A stretch of 64,000 nt of DNA from Apostichopus japonicus. Taxonomy: Eukaryota > Echinodermata > Holothuroidea > Aspidochirotida > Stichopodidae. How positions within the stretch are numbered: position 1 is the first letter of the stretch; each line of letters starts with the position of its first letter. A program made the translations under genes and the position numbers. The stretch spans positions 26,283,484 through 26,347,483 of the forward strand of contig NC_092564.1 in assembly GCF_037975245.1 (NCBI RefSeq). The letters run 5' to 3'. This document shows positions 14,047-24,799 of the stretch, in pieces. Below the pieces are notes generated by a model. It worked only from the letters and a program-made list of their open reading frames with translations. It was not told where the DNA came from and did no database searches.

Positions 14047-15828
14047 TGAAGATTACAAACCTGTTTTAAATGTGCATAGCTTATCAGCCTCTTGTCTCCT
14101 GTAGCAATCTCGTAAATGCTTTCCTCTGGAAACAACATTTTACAATACCAGACTCTTCAATTGCAGAAATTACATTAAGGATCAAAACCTATTTTAAATT
14201 TGTAAAGCTTACCAGCATTTTATTTTCTGTTCCTCTCTCATTTTCTCAAACTGCCTCTCCCTGGAAATAATTTGGGCAATAACATATTCTGCGATCGCAG
14301 AGTGGTATGTACCACCCATTCTTGTTACGGTGAAAGGGTATTGGGGAGTTCCTTCGCTCCTGTTGACTTTCTCCATTATTAAATTAACACCTGCAAGAGT
14401 GATAGATTGTCACATTTAGACTGCAAATTAGTCCAGATGAACTCAAAGATATAACCAGAGGTACTTATATCATCATCTTGAATATTAATATATTATCTGA
14501 TATTTATATCAGAAAATACTAATTTCGCATCCAGTGGCTCTTCTGAGGCAAGATTTACAGTGTTTTACATGCTGTTGAACACTAGGTCCTACTAAATACT
14601 CTGTTGGGATACCATTTTGTGAAGTCAGTTCTTTGTAAATTTGTTCTCCCCACAGGCATGTTACATGGTGGTACTGGCCTGATGACTGACAACCCCCCCC
14701 CACCCCCACCCTCCACATACAATGGAAAAGACTCATAGAAGTAATGTAAGGATTGGATAGCTGTGTTGATATGAAAACAACAGAATCTATGTCACTGATA
14801 TTACCAGTTCAAAATCCATTATAAAAACCCATGCTTCTTCAAGTATGTGCTGTAGAAACCCTTTATTTGTTGCCCAGGGGCAAAAAGATCTTATAAAACT
14901 AGAAGAGAAAAATTACTTCACCTGCACTAGAAACTTGAAACCATTTCAAATTTGGAGCAAACGGTAACAGCTGATAAAAATCCTTTGCATCAGCAACAAT
15001 GATCTCGGCTGATTTCAAATCTTCTGCAAATGTTTCTAGTATAAGAAAATAAAGAATGAATGGAACCACTAAGATGACAAGCAGATTCATTGCAGATATT
15101 CGCAGCAAAATGGCCAGAAATCCTCACTATTGGTTAAAGTCTATATAGATTAGGCATATACAGTTATCAAATCAATGCATAAACTCCCCTTTGATTATAT
15201 AGCAATCTGAAAATGTTAGACTTCAAGTTAATTCAGCACCATCTGTCCCTGAAAATCGCATAAATGTTTTGTTAACATGTCATTTGAGGCCACAAAAATA
15301 TATGTTTTCTCCAAATGAGTTTTGTGATGGATCTGAGAAATCTAACGGTCCATGTATTAGCCTATCTAGTCCAGTCACTTTAACTGATGAACTTGGCTGC
15401 GTAAATGGTCACTTCTCGCAAAGGAAAAGTGGTATCACAAATACAACCTTGACTGCTTTTTTGATAGCCTACAAACATATCAAAATTAAATCTGACCTTG
15501 ATGTCATTCCTTAAAGTTAGCCTCTGAATAAAATCCTGAGAGGATCAAAATGGCAAAAACTTTGATATATTTCCCTACAGAGGCATTTTGCAATAGATAA
15601 AACACTGTTTGCTACCAGTTCTCCCCCCCCCCCCTGCCTCTCTCTCTCTCTCTTAAATTGATATCTATAAGAGGAGGGGAATTTCTCACCAGGATTTATC
15701 TTCATCTCAAACCATACTGATATTGATGAGTAGCTCTGCAGTAACAGGTTTTCAAACATGCTTCGCTCTCCATTGACTCTTATGATCAAACTGGAGCAAA
15801 TCACCACTTTTGGTAATTTCTCAACCAT
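2031..15828 (-). CDS. D-isomer-specific 2-hydroxyacid dehydrogenase (glyoxylate/hydroxypyruvate reductase-like), 8 exons found, partial
   Basis: The family reduces 2-keto acids such as glyoxylate or hydroxypyruvate with NAD(P)H. Exons (high to low): 15828-15690, 15035-14922, 14390-14213, 13022-12943, 11742-11646, 9020-8953, 7887-7803, 2075-2031. Phases join through the first five exons and again through the last three. Visible motifs in order: N-terminal substrate-domain segment (AEIIVADAKDFYQLLPFAP), RMGGTYHSAIAEYVIAQ, the Rossmann loop GIIGAGDIGVEVA (GxGxxG), KPVFINVGR with the catalytic Arg, DVTEPEPLP with the catalytic Glu, and ITPHVSG with the catalytic His. The usual GRG after INV reads GRV here. 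The exon expected between 11646 and 9020 (the NVLPST region) was not found; exon 5 ends in phase 2 and the next found exon starts in phase 0, so one is needed. The terminal exon after SETV was not found and may lie left of the window. Confidence 0.88.
2155..2275. repeat. 11-12-bp tandem repeat (ACTCTATATGT / ACTCTATGTGT)
   Basis: About ten units of alternating ACTCTATATGT and ACTCTATGTGT. Confidence 0.9.
2280..3714. other. Intron, nothing recognised
   Basis: Lies between dehydrogenase exons at 2075 and 7803, before the tandem duplication. The small ORFs near 2900-3200 overlap on both strands and show no family. Confidence 0.6.
4551..4578 (-). ncRNA. Hammerhead-like core, degraded copy
   Basis: CTGAAGA, a 5-bp stem with one mismatch, then GAAAC on the minus strand. 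Paralog of the better copy at 7027-7054. Confidence 0.35.
5493..5576 (-). pseudogene. Decayed tandem duplicate of the NGWLSGAIIDV exon
   Basis: Same acceptor (CACATTCAG) and donor (GTGAGT) as the exon at 7803-7887, and the same first 16 residues, but 84 bp instead of 85. One base is missing in the stretch encoding SKLRT, so the 3' end shifts to SKSGQCPR and leaves the frame needed for the ITPH exon. It lies inside the older half of the 3.7-8.0 kb tandem duplication. Inclusion or exclusive use would break the protein, so it is probably skipped or yields NMD products (inference). Confidence 0.85.
6000..6590. repeat. Four to five ~135-bp tandem repeats rich in TGACCTTTGACCT
   Basis: Units run TTTACAAGGTTTGCACAATT, then GACCCCAAATGACCTTTGAC, then CTCCACCAAAAACAATAGG and a TGTGGTACTTCTACAC segment. 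Diverged relatives are spread through 10.75-12.7 kb and 44.1-44.6 kb. Confidence 0.85.
7027..7054 (-). ncRNA. Hammerhead-like core (CTGAAGA, stem, GAAAC)
   Basis: Minus strand: CTGAAGA, then GATCC-TGGTA-GGATC as a perfect stem II, then GAAAC. This matches the conserved hammerhead core found in Penelope-like elements. Stem III and the cleavage UH were not convincingly placed. Confidence 0.45.
7803..7887 (-). CDS. 2-hydroxyacid dehydrogenase exon with catalytic Glu
   Basis: Acceptor CACATTCAG, donor GTGAGT, 85 bp, phase 2 in and phase 0 out. It encodes NGWLSGAIIDVTEPEPLPNE and ends TMPE. This is the intact one of two tandem copies; the other (5493-5576) has lost one base. Confidence 0.88.
8953..9020 (-). 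CDS. 2-hydroxyacid dehydrogenase exon with catalytic Arg
   Basis: Acceptor TTACTGCAG, donor GTACCT, 68 bp, phase 0 in and phase 2 out. It encodes KPVFINVGRVNCVREETII and NAI. Arg in VGR aligns with the family's catalytic Arg. Gly is replaced by Val right after it, which is unusual. Confidence 0.87.
9472..9790 (-). mobile_element. tRNA-derived SINE
   Basis: On the minus strand it starts with a tRNA-like head: A-box-like TGGTCAAGTGG, then B-box GGTTCGAGTCC. A body follows, ending in an AAT-rich tail (AATAATAATAATAG on the plus strand at 9473). The body phrase GATAATGGTGCTCAAGGCGC is shared with the fragment at about 1551-1690. Confidence 0.75.
10750..12690. repeat. Diverged tract of the same GACCTTTGACC-type repeat
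   Basis: Repeated phrases GACCTCAAATGA, AATAGGGTTCTTATAC, AAGGTAGATC and CAAGCTTAACTTTTGCAGTTAT recur about every 130-160 bp. Exon 5 of the dehydrogenase (11646-11742) sits inside this tract. Confidence 0.75.
11646..11742 (-). CDS. 2-hydroxyacid dehydrogenase exon 5
   Basis: Acceptor TTTAATAG, donor GTAAGA, 97 bp, phase 1 in and phase 2 out. It encodes VARCCKCFDMKTIGLCKQD and continues to RSQYIDVS: the helix and second strand after the nucleotide-binding loop, ending with the basic residues that commonly contact the NADP phosphate (inference). Confidence 0.85.
12943..13022 (-). CDS. 2-hydroxyacid dehydrogenase exon 4 (NAD-binding loop)
   Basis: Acceptor TGTAG, donor GTGTGT, 80 bp. It enters in phase 2 exactly as exon 3 leaves and encodes YRTYRILKELTIGIIGAGDI followed by GVE: the first strand and glycine-rich loop of the Rossmann fold. 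Confidence 0.9.
13213..13620. mobile_element. Retroelement-like fragment with direct repeats
   Basis: TTTTGCATAGTATCAACCAAG occurs at about 13264 and again near 13591. GTTGAAGGGTTTTAAACCCG (self-complementary GGGTTT/AAACCC) lies just before. A minus ORF of 64 codons (13418-13612) is of unknown family. It lies in the intron between dehydrogenase exons 3 and 4. Confidence 0.4.
13969..14041. repeat. (TA)n microsatellite
   Basis: About 70 bp of alternating TA; the matching run in the segmental copy is at 40224-40303. Confidence 0.97.
14213..14390 (-). CDS. 2-hydroxyacid dehydrogenase exon 3
   Basis: Acceptor CTCTTGCAG, donor GTAAGC, 178 bp, phase 1 in and phase 2 out. It encodes GVNLIMEKVNRSEGTPQYPF, then TRMGGTYHSAIAEYVIAQII and the helix ending EEQKIKCW. 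A TAA follows directly if the intron is retained. Confidence 0.9.
14922..15035 (-). CDS. 2-hydroxyacid dehydrogenase exon 2
   Basis: Acceptor TTTCTAG, donor GTGAAG, 114 bp, phase 1 in and phase 1 out. It encodes ETFAEDLKSAEIIVADAKDF and continues to LKWFQVSSAG, the N-terminal substrate-domain edge typical of the family. Confidence 0.88.
15690..15828 (-). CDS. 2-hydroxyacid dehydrogenase exon 1 (start codon)
   Basis: ATG at 15828-15826 opens MVEKLPKVVICSS. The exon encodes 46 codons plus 1 nt and ends at a GTGAGA donor. It is preserved almost unchanged in the second copy at 41967-42105, which supports this start. Confidence 0.85.
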
Positions 15829-16348
15829 TCTTTAATTCTCTGCTTAAACATCGCGAAATAATTGGGTCCAGTTGAGGCGACAAAATCAGAATGCGGCATG
15901 CAGTTTGGGGCGAGTTTTAAATGCCTTTAAGGATACAGGGCTTGCAAGTCATATTCTGAAAGTAAATTTTACTTCTGGAGAACAGTCCATACACCAGTAA
16001 CGAATTTTAAAAATAAATTTATGGCTAAGTACTCCTGGGAGGGTGGTATTGCCAAGGCTGGAACAGCCTCCCAATAAATTCAGCTAACCGCAACTCTAAG
16101 GTTAAGTTTAATTTGCATTTTGTATCTATTTTGCTGTAGGCCTTAACACTTCCAATTTGAAAAATATTTGCTTGTATTCTTTTACCTTACTCTGCATGCT
16201 TTACATACATTGCTTGTCTGCTTGTTCCATGGCCGTCTTTGCTAACCTGCTTACCCTTCACACGGCTCAGACTTGCCACTGCTCCCCTGACACACTGAGA
16301 ATTACTGTTTTCTACCAAGTACTCTACTACTAGTACTACTACTATAGG

Positions 16349-19300
16349 CTAGGCATAGTCTTCTCATCATCTACTTGATAGACTATGTCTGGAATTATAT
16401 TGCCTAGCCTGACTTAAATTTGGCCTATCTTTAGTCCCGCAGCTGTTTCTTAGTGTTACTGTTAGGCATAGTCCTAGTGCCAGGTCAAGGGTAGGTAGGA
16501 ACAGGTGCATGAGAAGGCATATGCAGCTGGTTGGGTATTGGCGTTACGCCAGACTTAATTACAGGGTAATAAAATTTCTGTGCTGATGTTTGTAACGTGT
16601 GTACGGTGAATAGTGCACTTAATAGCCTAGCAAACTAGTCACATGCTGTACCACTGTATTCCGTGTACACCATTATATATTAACTATATCCTAACTACAC
16701 CTAGTCAATACCGTATACGGTATACCAAATCCCTGGTACCAACTGGTCTCGGACGAGTGCGTTTTAGCTCAATGTGAAGCTTGAACGAAAGTCTGAATGT
16801 TTCCGGTGGATACAAAAAAAAAATGTCTCTTCGGATGCGTTTCAGATGTCTATGGAGTACTATTATCTGATGTATTTCAGCCAAGTAATCACACAGAATT
16901 TCTTTCTGAAGCAAAGTAGAGACGTACGAGTCCTTACAGAAAACTATAGGCCCTATTTGGCATTATGTCTCGTTTTTAATGACCAATTAACAATCTTTAT
17001 ATGGCCATACCAAGCCAGATACCGTAGGCCTATATCCTGATATGAATTCACGCCAGATATGGTTATCATGGTTTATCCCACCATTCAGATGCATGTACGC
17101 CCAACCAACTTTCCCCCGACCCGAGGTATATTATTTATCATCTAGTAAAGTGTTGTACATGAAGGTTGTGGTCCTCCCCACCCACCTCACCACCCAACCC
17201 ACCTTGCCAACTCAACAAACAAGGCAAGCAAAAATAACTTTGAATGTATGCTTCGGTGGGTGGGGAGGGGCAGAAAATGTAAATTTGCCAGGATATTGCA
17301 ATTCATTGCCATATATTGTATGTGTTTTAGATCCTCCTGCAAGCAGAAACTCGCGAAGCTGCCATCAGTGGCTTATCAACGCTGCAAGCTGACCGAACTC
17401 AGTGTCTTAGATCCATATTTATCGTCCATGATTATGAAATGTCAATTGTCAACAACTCTGTAACTGGACGACATACATTAATCTCAGTGGCGGAGCGTCC
17501 ATACAGTACCTATTACCCAGATGTTATGTAAATAATTAAAAACAGCCTCCCTCCTCATAAAACGTGATGATTTATGTTCCTCGTTAATCTAAAGCATGGA
17601 TGAACTCTCAACTTTAAGCATTTTCCAAAGTTTTTCCACAAAAGAGCTACAGAACCTACTACACACAAATTATGTAACTGTCACTGAACGGCATCCGTAG
17701 GGACATCGTTTTTTGGTCCACATTTGAGTTTCCACCATATCTTTAATCTGCTTTTCATACATATCTTTTATTGTGATTGTTATAATGACCACATCTTATG
17801 ACTTTTGAGTCGTATTTCTGTATCCAGTGGAATTGTCTCGCTGAGATATAAAAGGATGAATTTTCCGTACGTTTTCACGGTAGGCCCCTCTTTTCAAGGT
17901 CATAGCACGACTATAACGTTAGGTCCACTAAGTGCGGATATTGGTCTCCATTTGCCGCTATTGCAGTAAACCCAACCGAGCAACGTATCTATGGTGCCTC
18001 TTAAAAGACATCGTTATTAACAAAGTCGAAAAGAATTTTTTAGACTCTTTGGTGTCATTTTAAAGGTATTTCTGATTACATTACGTACAGATTCGCCCTC
18101 CCTCCTTTTCTTTGAGGAAGGTACATATGGGAAACATGACAATGACCGTGATCAAATCAATTTCAAGAATACTAGCGATCAATTCGCTCAATTTGTTTCA
18201 AAAAATGGTTGACATGAATTCCTCCTCATTCATTCATTTTATTTGAGCATGTTAAACGCTTGCGATAACATGTCATTACGAATCATTGCAGTCGCTCACC
18301 CAAACCGTTAAAAAATACTCCCCGTTCCCCCTTACCTTCCTACACTGCGCTCCCAACAGTGGCGGAGCGTCCATACAGTCAGGGGGCGAATTTCCCCCCC
18401 CCCCCTTGACGGACTCAAATGGACTGCTGGTGGGGTGTTACTAGGCATAGTCTTCTCATCATCTACTTGATAGACTATGTCTGGAATTATATTGCCTAAC
18501 CTGGCCTATCTTTAGTCCCGCAGCTGTTACTTAGTGTTAGCCATAGTCCTAGTCCCAGGTCAAGGGTAGGTAGGAACAGGTGCATGAGAAGGCATATGCA
18601 GCTGGTTGGGTATTGGCGTTACGCCAGACTTAATTACAGGGTAAAATTTCTGTGCTGATGTTTGTATAGTAAATCTTCGATAACGTGTGTACGGTAAATA
18701 GTGCACTTAATAGCCTAGCAAACTAGTCTCATGCTGTATTCACCATAGTATTCCGTGTACACCATTACATATTAACTATATCCTAACTACACCTAGTCAA
18801 TACCGTATACCAAAATCCCTGGTACCAACTGGTCTCGGACGAGTGCGTTTTAGCTCAATGTGAAGCTTGAACGAACGTCTGAATGTTTCCGGTCGATACA
18901 AAAAATGTCTCTTCGGATGCGTTTCAGATGTCTATGGAGTATTTCAGCCAAGTTATCATACAGAATTTCTTTCTGAAGCAAAGTAGAGACGTACGAGTCC
19001 TTACAGAAAAACTATAGGCCCTATTTGGCATTATGTCTCGGTTTTAATGACCAATTAACAATCTTTATATGGCCATACCAAGCCAGATACCGTAGGCCTA
19101 CATCCTGATATGAATTCACGTCAGATATGGTATCATGGTTTATCCTACCATTCAGATGCATGTACGCCCAACCAACTTCCCCTCGACCCGAGGTATATTA
19201 TTTATCATCTAGTAAAGTGTTGTACATGAAGTGTGTGGTCCTCCCCACCACCTCACCACCCAACCCACCTTGCCAACTCAAACAAGGCAAGCAAAAATAA

Positions 19301-20490
19301 CTTTGAATGTATGCTTCGGTGGGGTGGGGAGGGGCAGCAAATGTAAATTGGCAGGATATTGCAATTCATTGCCATATATTGTATTTTAGAACCTCCTGCA
19401 AGCAGAAACTCGCGAAGCAGCCATCAGTGGCTTATCAACGCTGCAAGCTGACCGAACTCAGTGTCTTAGATCCATATTTATCGTCCATGATTATGAAATG
19501 TCATTTGTCAACAACTCTGTAACTGGACGACATACATTAATCTCAGTGGCGGAGCGTCCATACAGTACCTATTACCCAGATGTTATGTAAATAATTAAAA
19601 ACAGCCTCCCTCCTCATAAAACGTGATGATTTATGTTCCTCGTTAATCTAAAGCATGGATGAACTCTCAACTTTAAGCATTTTCCAAAGTTTTTCCACAA
19701 AAGAGCTACAGAACCTACTACACACAAATTATGTAACTGTCACTGAACGGCATCCGTAGGGACATCGTTTTTTGGTCCACATTTGAGTTTCCACCATATC
19801 TTTAATCTGCTTTTCATACATATCTTTTATTGTGATTGTTATAATGACCACATCTTATGACTTTTGAGTCGTATTTCTGTATCCAGTGGAATTGTCTCGC
19901 TGAGATATAAAAGGATGAATTTTCCGTACGTTTTCACGGTAGGCCCCTCTTTTCAAGGTCAATGCACGACTATAACGTTAGGTCCACTAAGGCGGATATT
20001 GGTCTCCATTTGCCGCTATTGCAGTAAACCCAACCGAGCAACGTATCTATGGTGCCTCTTTAAAGACATCGTTATTAACAAAGTCGAAAAGAATTTTTTA
20101 GACTCTTTGGTGTCATTTTAAAGGTATTTCTGATTACATTACGTACAGATTCGCCCTCCCTCCTTTTCTAGGAAAAAGGTGCATATGGGAAACATGACAA
20201 TGACCGTGATAAAATCAATTTCAAGATTACTAGCGATCAATTTGTTTCAAACAATGGTTAAAAAGTGACATGAATTCCTCCTCATTCATTCATTTTATTT
20301 GAGCATGTTGAACGCTTGCGACAACATGTCATTACGAATCATTGCAGACGCTCACACAAACCATTAAAAAATACAGCCTCCCCCCTTCTCTTCCTACACT
20401 GCGCTCCCAACAGTGGCGGAGCGTCCATACAGTCAGGGGCGGATGCCCCCACCCCCCCCCCCCCCCCGACTGACTCAAATGGACTGCCGG
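16349..20490. repeat. ~2-kb tandem duplication
   Basis: 16349-18430 is repeated at 18441-20490 with few differences, both starting CTAGGCATAGTCTTCTCATC. The junction lies in the poly-C part of the MITE. No supported gene; a conserved plus ORF end (KLAKLPSVAYQRCKLTELS) at about 17340-17463 and 19400-19522 reflects recent duplication, not selection. A third copy of the left end belongs to the 40-45 kb segmental duplicate. Confidence 0.9.
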
Positions 20491-20793
20491 CGCCCTTTTC
20501 AGCTATTTGCCACGTTTTACTTATTCGCGATTATTGACTTTTTCATTGCGCTCTCATCTACCTGTTGTCATTTGTCACATTTTGTTGGCGATGACACTTA
20601 TTTATTCTTCGTTTATCTGCAAATAAGCAAGACCCGGAAAGGGTCAATTCCGGCGATCTAGGGAGTATCTTTACTCAAAAACTTTCTGTACGCTCCGCGT
20701 CAATCTGTGGTGGCTCTCTGCTTAGATAAAGTCGAAAGCACCCATACAGATCACTCTCGCCCCCTCTGACCAATACCCCTAGCTCCGCCACTG
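19544..20793. mobile_element. Composite hAT-like element (1250 bp) carrying a captured segment
   Basis: Starts CAGTGGCGGAGCGTCCATAC and ends AGCTCCGCCACTG. Flanked by identical ATTAATCT at 19536-19543 and 20794-20801. About 23 bp in, about 840 bp of unrelated DNA begins; the same terminus then restarts at 20411 and is followed by the complete MITE body to 20793. It therefore looks like a MITE that moved with an internal passenger. The first-copy equivalent begins at 17485 and is cut at about 18430 by the tandem duplication. Confidence 0.8.
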
Positions 20794-20802
20794 ATTAATC
20801 TT

Positions 20803-20866
20803 GGAGTGATTCGAATTAGGGACCATATGATTGAAAGCCACCGGTTAACTACTGAGCTAACACTCC
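20803..20866 (-). tRNA. tRNA-like sequence (probable pseudogene or SINE head)
   Basis: Minus strand GGAGTGT...CACTCC acceptor-like stem (6 of 7 pairs), TAGCTCAGTAGTTAA D-arm/A-box and TAATTCGAAT T-arm/B-box. At 64 nt it is too short and no clear anticodon loop forms. It starts 2 bp from the target duplication of the composite element. Confidence 0.4.
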
Positions 20867-20869
20867 TGA

Positions 20870-23167
20870 TATTAACAAAAACAAATTTCAAATGTTATTT
20901 ACGGTGGGAGTGGAGTGACCACTGCGAATAGCTGAGATGTGGTCAATTAAACAATGAAGGATCAAAATGACAAGTAACAAAATAGAAATGTCAGACAAGA
21001 ATTATTTCCCATGAATTACCTTGTTATCTATTACCCATAAATTTATATATGCATTGATTCATTTCATCTTTTTTATATTTCTCCTGAATAATGTTAATAA
21101 TAGTAATATTAATAACTTGTAATAATAAGAAATCATATTAAAACAAATCCTTAAACCTAAAAAGAAAAAGAGTTTAAAGTAAAATTTATAAAGTTGTTCT
21201 AAAGAGAGAAAAAGGTATGGTAACTGAATAAGAGCATGGAAAAATTATTGCAAAGTAAACAATGAATTTACTGAGGCATAGAAAGCTCATGATATTAAGA
21301 GCATATCTTCAACATATTAATAAATTTCTAATTTCTTTATGGATATAATACTAGGCTTAAAATAAAATATGATGAGTATGGTACACAGATACATCTATCT
21401 TAATCTTGTATTAAAACAAAACAGGACATCACAATTGGTTGACAAATCACAGAATATTACAATCATTGAAAAATTTTCATAAATGACTTTGCATGAGCCA
21501 TGTCTCCACTGTGCGCATGTGTGAATTATGTGTTGTACATATGCAACATGTGAGAAGTTAATGTGTGGGGTTTGACAAGAAGAAAAGCTGTTTCTTGAGA
21601 CTAGAACAGTTTTCCAAATCTGGCAATACTAACAGAAACACTCTACCTTTATAATCAAGCAAACTGCTTACATCCAACCTGAACTTCAATTCCCCGGCCT
21701 CTCTTTGTGCTTACGAATCATAAATTTTGATTTAGGGGTTGCATAAATACCTTTGTTTACAGTCATTAAAGGTAGTCAGTATAGGTCCCAATTATAGCAC
21801 GCTATAATTGCTAGAAGTTTTCAAAAAATACTTTCCTGGAGGTCTTTACTCTCCAAATTGTTCTCAGACATTGGTTTTAGACATTGGTTCGTCTTGGTGG
21901 ACCCCTCCCCTACGTCTGGGAGTAATTTGGAGAGCCCTTTGGACCTTGTTTTATTAGCAATTTGTAGCAAATTTTCTGGATACCTTTCTAGGCTGCTGAT
22001 GACCTTCAAGCAATCTCACCAAAATCTCCCAGAATGCAATGATACTGGTTAGCAGTTGTATTTATAAAAGGCAACAAATCTGATAAGATTCTGACAAGTA
22101 CACTAGCAAAGAAACACCAGCTCTGAGTGATACCAATAAATGCAGGCTCAGATTGCGAGAAGTTTGTCATCATAGTACAACGCAATGGCAAACCACAACC
22201 ATTGCAAACAAGTAGGAAGAGTAGATACATATGTGCAAAAAAAATTGTTAATTTATGCTGAAATTAATTGATTCAATTCACAGTGAGCTGAATATATGGC
22301 ATTTTAATGTGATCAACAAGTGCTTGATTTACGCTATATTATGAGCCATTTGCAAACGATACCACATTATAAAATGGTACCAAGGTTGTAATAACATCAT
22401 AATAATTGGCTGTTTTTCGGGGAATGTAAGCACTGATAGCATGAAGTATCTTGGCAGTTTGTAGGGTAGACTAATTACCTTTCTGGGGTGATCTACGCTT
22501 TCTTATTAATTATCCTGCAATTATAATATTGTATTGGCAAAACTGTTCTTGGAATCAAAGTTTCTTGCGGTGCTAAACTTATTCAAGAGTTCTTTTTTCA
22601 TGACAAGAATGCAGCTGCCCCATACTTGCACCTTTAAAAGTTTATGACTGAACAAAACTGACCGATATGATTCAAAATATTTGAAACAAAAAATGTGTAA
22701 ATAATACTAAATATAGAATTTATCTGATAAAGTGACGATTAGTCACATATGGAAAGTGTATCAAGTATAAACGTAATTTTCAGAAGTTCTTTTTTCTTTT
22801 TCTTTTTAAAAAATTATGATAATCATAACAATAAGGTTGAACAACTCTATTAATTCTTAAAATATACACAGAAAAAGCAACACAAACAAAATGGTTCTAC
22901 AAGTAGTATTCTGAACAAGGCTTAATATTATCAACTATTGAGCACCAACTAAAATTTAATAGAGTTATGGAAAAATTAGTTGGAAAAACCTATAAAAAAT
23001 GAAACTAATAAGAGACAAGATGTTCATGTAACAAGACACTGCACGTGCTAGCAATTTCTATATTAAAATTCACTTTCAAGTTATATTAATTCAAGGAGAT
23101 GGAGCTATTAGCATGATACTGGATCAATCATATTCCAAGTAGTAAAGAACTGGTGCAGGATAAATAA
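20870..23167. other. AT-rich stretch without recognised gene
   Basis: No splice-flanked coding motif seen on either strand; ORFs at 21821-22230 overlap on both strands and look random. Confidence 0.55.
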
Positions 23168-23175
23168 GATAGAAG

Positions 23176-23936
23176 CAGGGGCGTAGCGAGCGAGGGGGGG
23201 TGTGGGGGGGGTGTCACACCCCCCCAATAATTTGGTCGCTGTCGGCAAATTTTGGGTCTGTCGGCAAAAGAAGAAAAGGTGAAGAGAGCGGAAGGGGAAG
23301 AAAGAAGGAAAGCTGAATAGAGAAAAGGAGAACGGGAGCTTCTTCCATGCCAAATTTGACTTAAAATATGCACCAGATTGCATCTAAGGACGTTTCAAAA
23401 CTAAAAATTTTCCAAAGGAGAGGGGGACACCCCCTCCCCTTAGACCCCTCCCCCATTTCAGTCACCACTTCCAGATCCATCGGCAAATCAAATTTGACTT
23501 AAAATATGCACCAGATTGCATCTAAGGACGTTTCAAAACTAAAAATTTTCCAAAGGGGAGGGGGACACCCCCTCCCCTTAGACCCCTCCCCCATTTCAGT
23601 CACCACTTCCAGATCCATCGGCAAATCAAATTTGACTTAAAATATGCACCAGATTGCATCTAAGGACGTTTCAAAACTAAAAATTTTCCAAAGGAGAGGG
23701 GGACACCCCCTCCCCCAGTTCAGTCACCAATTCCAGATCCGTCGGCAAGTCAAATTTGACTTAAAATATACACCAGATTGCATCTAAGGACGTTTCAAAA
23801 CTAAAACTTTTCCAAAGGAGAGGGGGACACCCCCTCCCCTTAGACCCCTCCCCCATTTCAGTCACCACTTCCAGATCTGTCGGCAAATCAAATTCTCCAC
23901 ACCCCCCCCAACAAAAACCCCTTCGCTACGCCCCTG
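23176..23936. mobile_element. 761-bp TIR element with internal satellite
   Basis: Ends CAGGGGCGTAGCGA and TCGCTACGCCCCTG are inverted matches (with AGCGAG versus TTCGCT). Flanks GATAGAAG (23168-23175) and GATAGATG (23937-23944) are a 7/8 target duplication. Interior: four ~137-bp tandem units beginning AAATTTGACTTAAAATATGC near 23351, 23490, 23628 and 23754. No transposase. Confidence 0.82.
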
Positions 23937-24799
23937 GATAGATGGTATAATAGCCACAACAATACATATAATACCAACACCACAGGGGACCCTACACGAA
24001 CGATTTAACTGCGATTAAGATAAAAGAAATATTTAAAAAAAAAAAAAAACTATGGATAGATCTAAATATGGGAAGATAATATACAGACATGATTCCTTCC
24101 TTGTAGAGGAGATATTTGTCTACAAGTTGGCCAAAATCTCTTATTCTTGTGCTTGATCAATTATTGGAAGAGCTTGGCTTGTGCATTTGAATACATTATA
24201 TATATAAAGTAGACTAATTTAGTAACAACAAAATTCTCATATCAAAGTGTGCTGGTCTGCTCACAGAAGGATAACAAACAGAAAAAATAACATACAGTTA
24301 CAGGCAGATAAGTCTACAAGTAGAAGCTATAGATGAGATATCATGCAGGAAATACAAAGGGGTATTGTAATATTCAAAGGAACAAAGAAAAACAAACAAA
24401 GGACAGCTATGAACTCCAAACAAAGGACAGCTTTGTTTGTTTTACTTGTACTAGAGAATACACTTGTAGCGTTCTACTCGAATTTTGAAAGCCAAACAAG
24501 GTTTTTTTTTTCACCCTCTAATTATTACATCTCAGTTTGTATTACAAAGAAAAACGTTTTAATTTCCACAAAGTTATCACATGTTCTGATTAAAGTCACA
24601 ATAAATATACATCGTAAGATTATATAATAAATAAAGAGACAATAGAATATAAAAGATCTATATCTTGGAAGACCAGCTCTCCAGTGAAAATTAAAAGAAA
24701 TAGGTTTTGAAAAGATCCCAGAAATATGAAAATAAAACTCCAAAAAACAAAGTATAACCTGAAACCAACTACCTCAGAGCCAGCTGACAACACTCTCAC

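Noticed and set aside
13953-14138. Open segment FPEESIYEIATGDKRLISYA with AG/GT borders, also at 40327-40412
   Set aside because: It looked like the next dehydrogenase exon, but its phase does not fit exon 3 and the real next exon (12943-13022) fits exactly. It is conserved in the second copy only because the whole intron was duplicated.
17248-19522. Matching ORF ends KLAKLPSVAYQRCKLTELS in both tandem units
   Set aside because: The two units are near-identical at the DNA level outside the ORF as well, so protein similarity is not evidence of coding.
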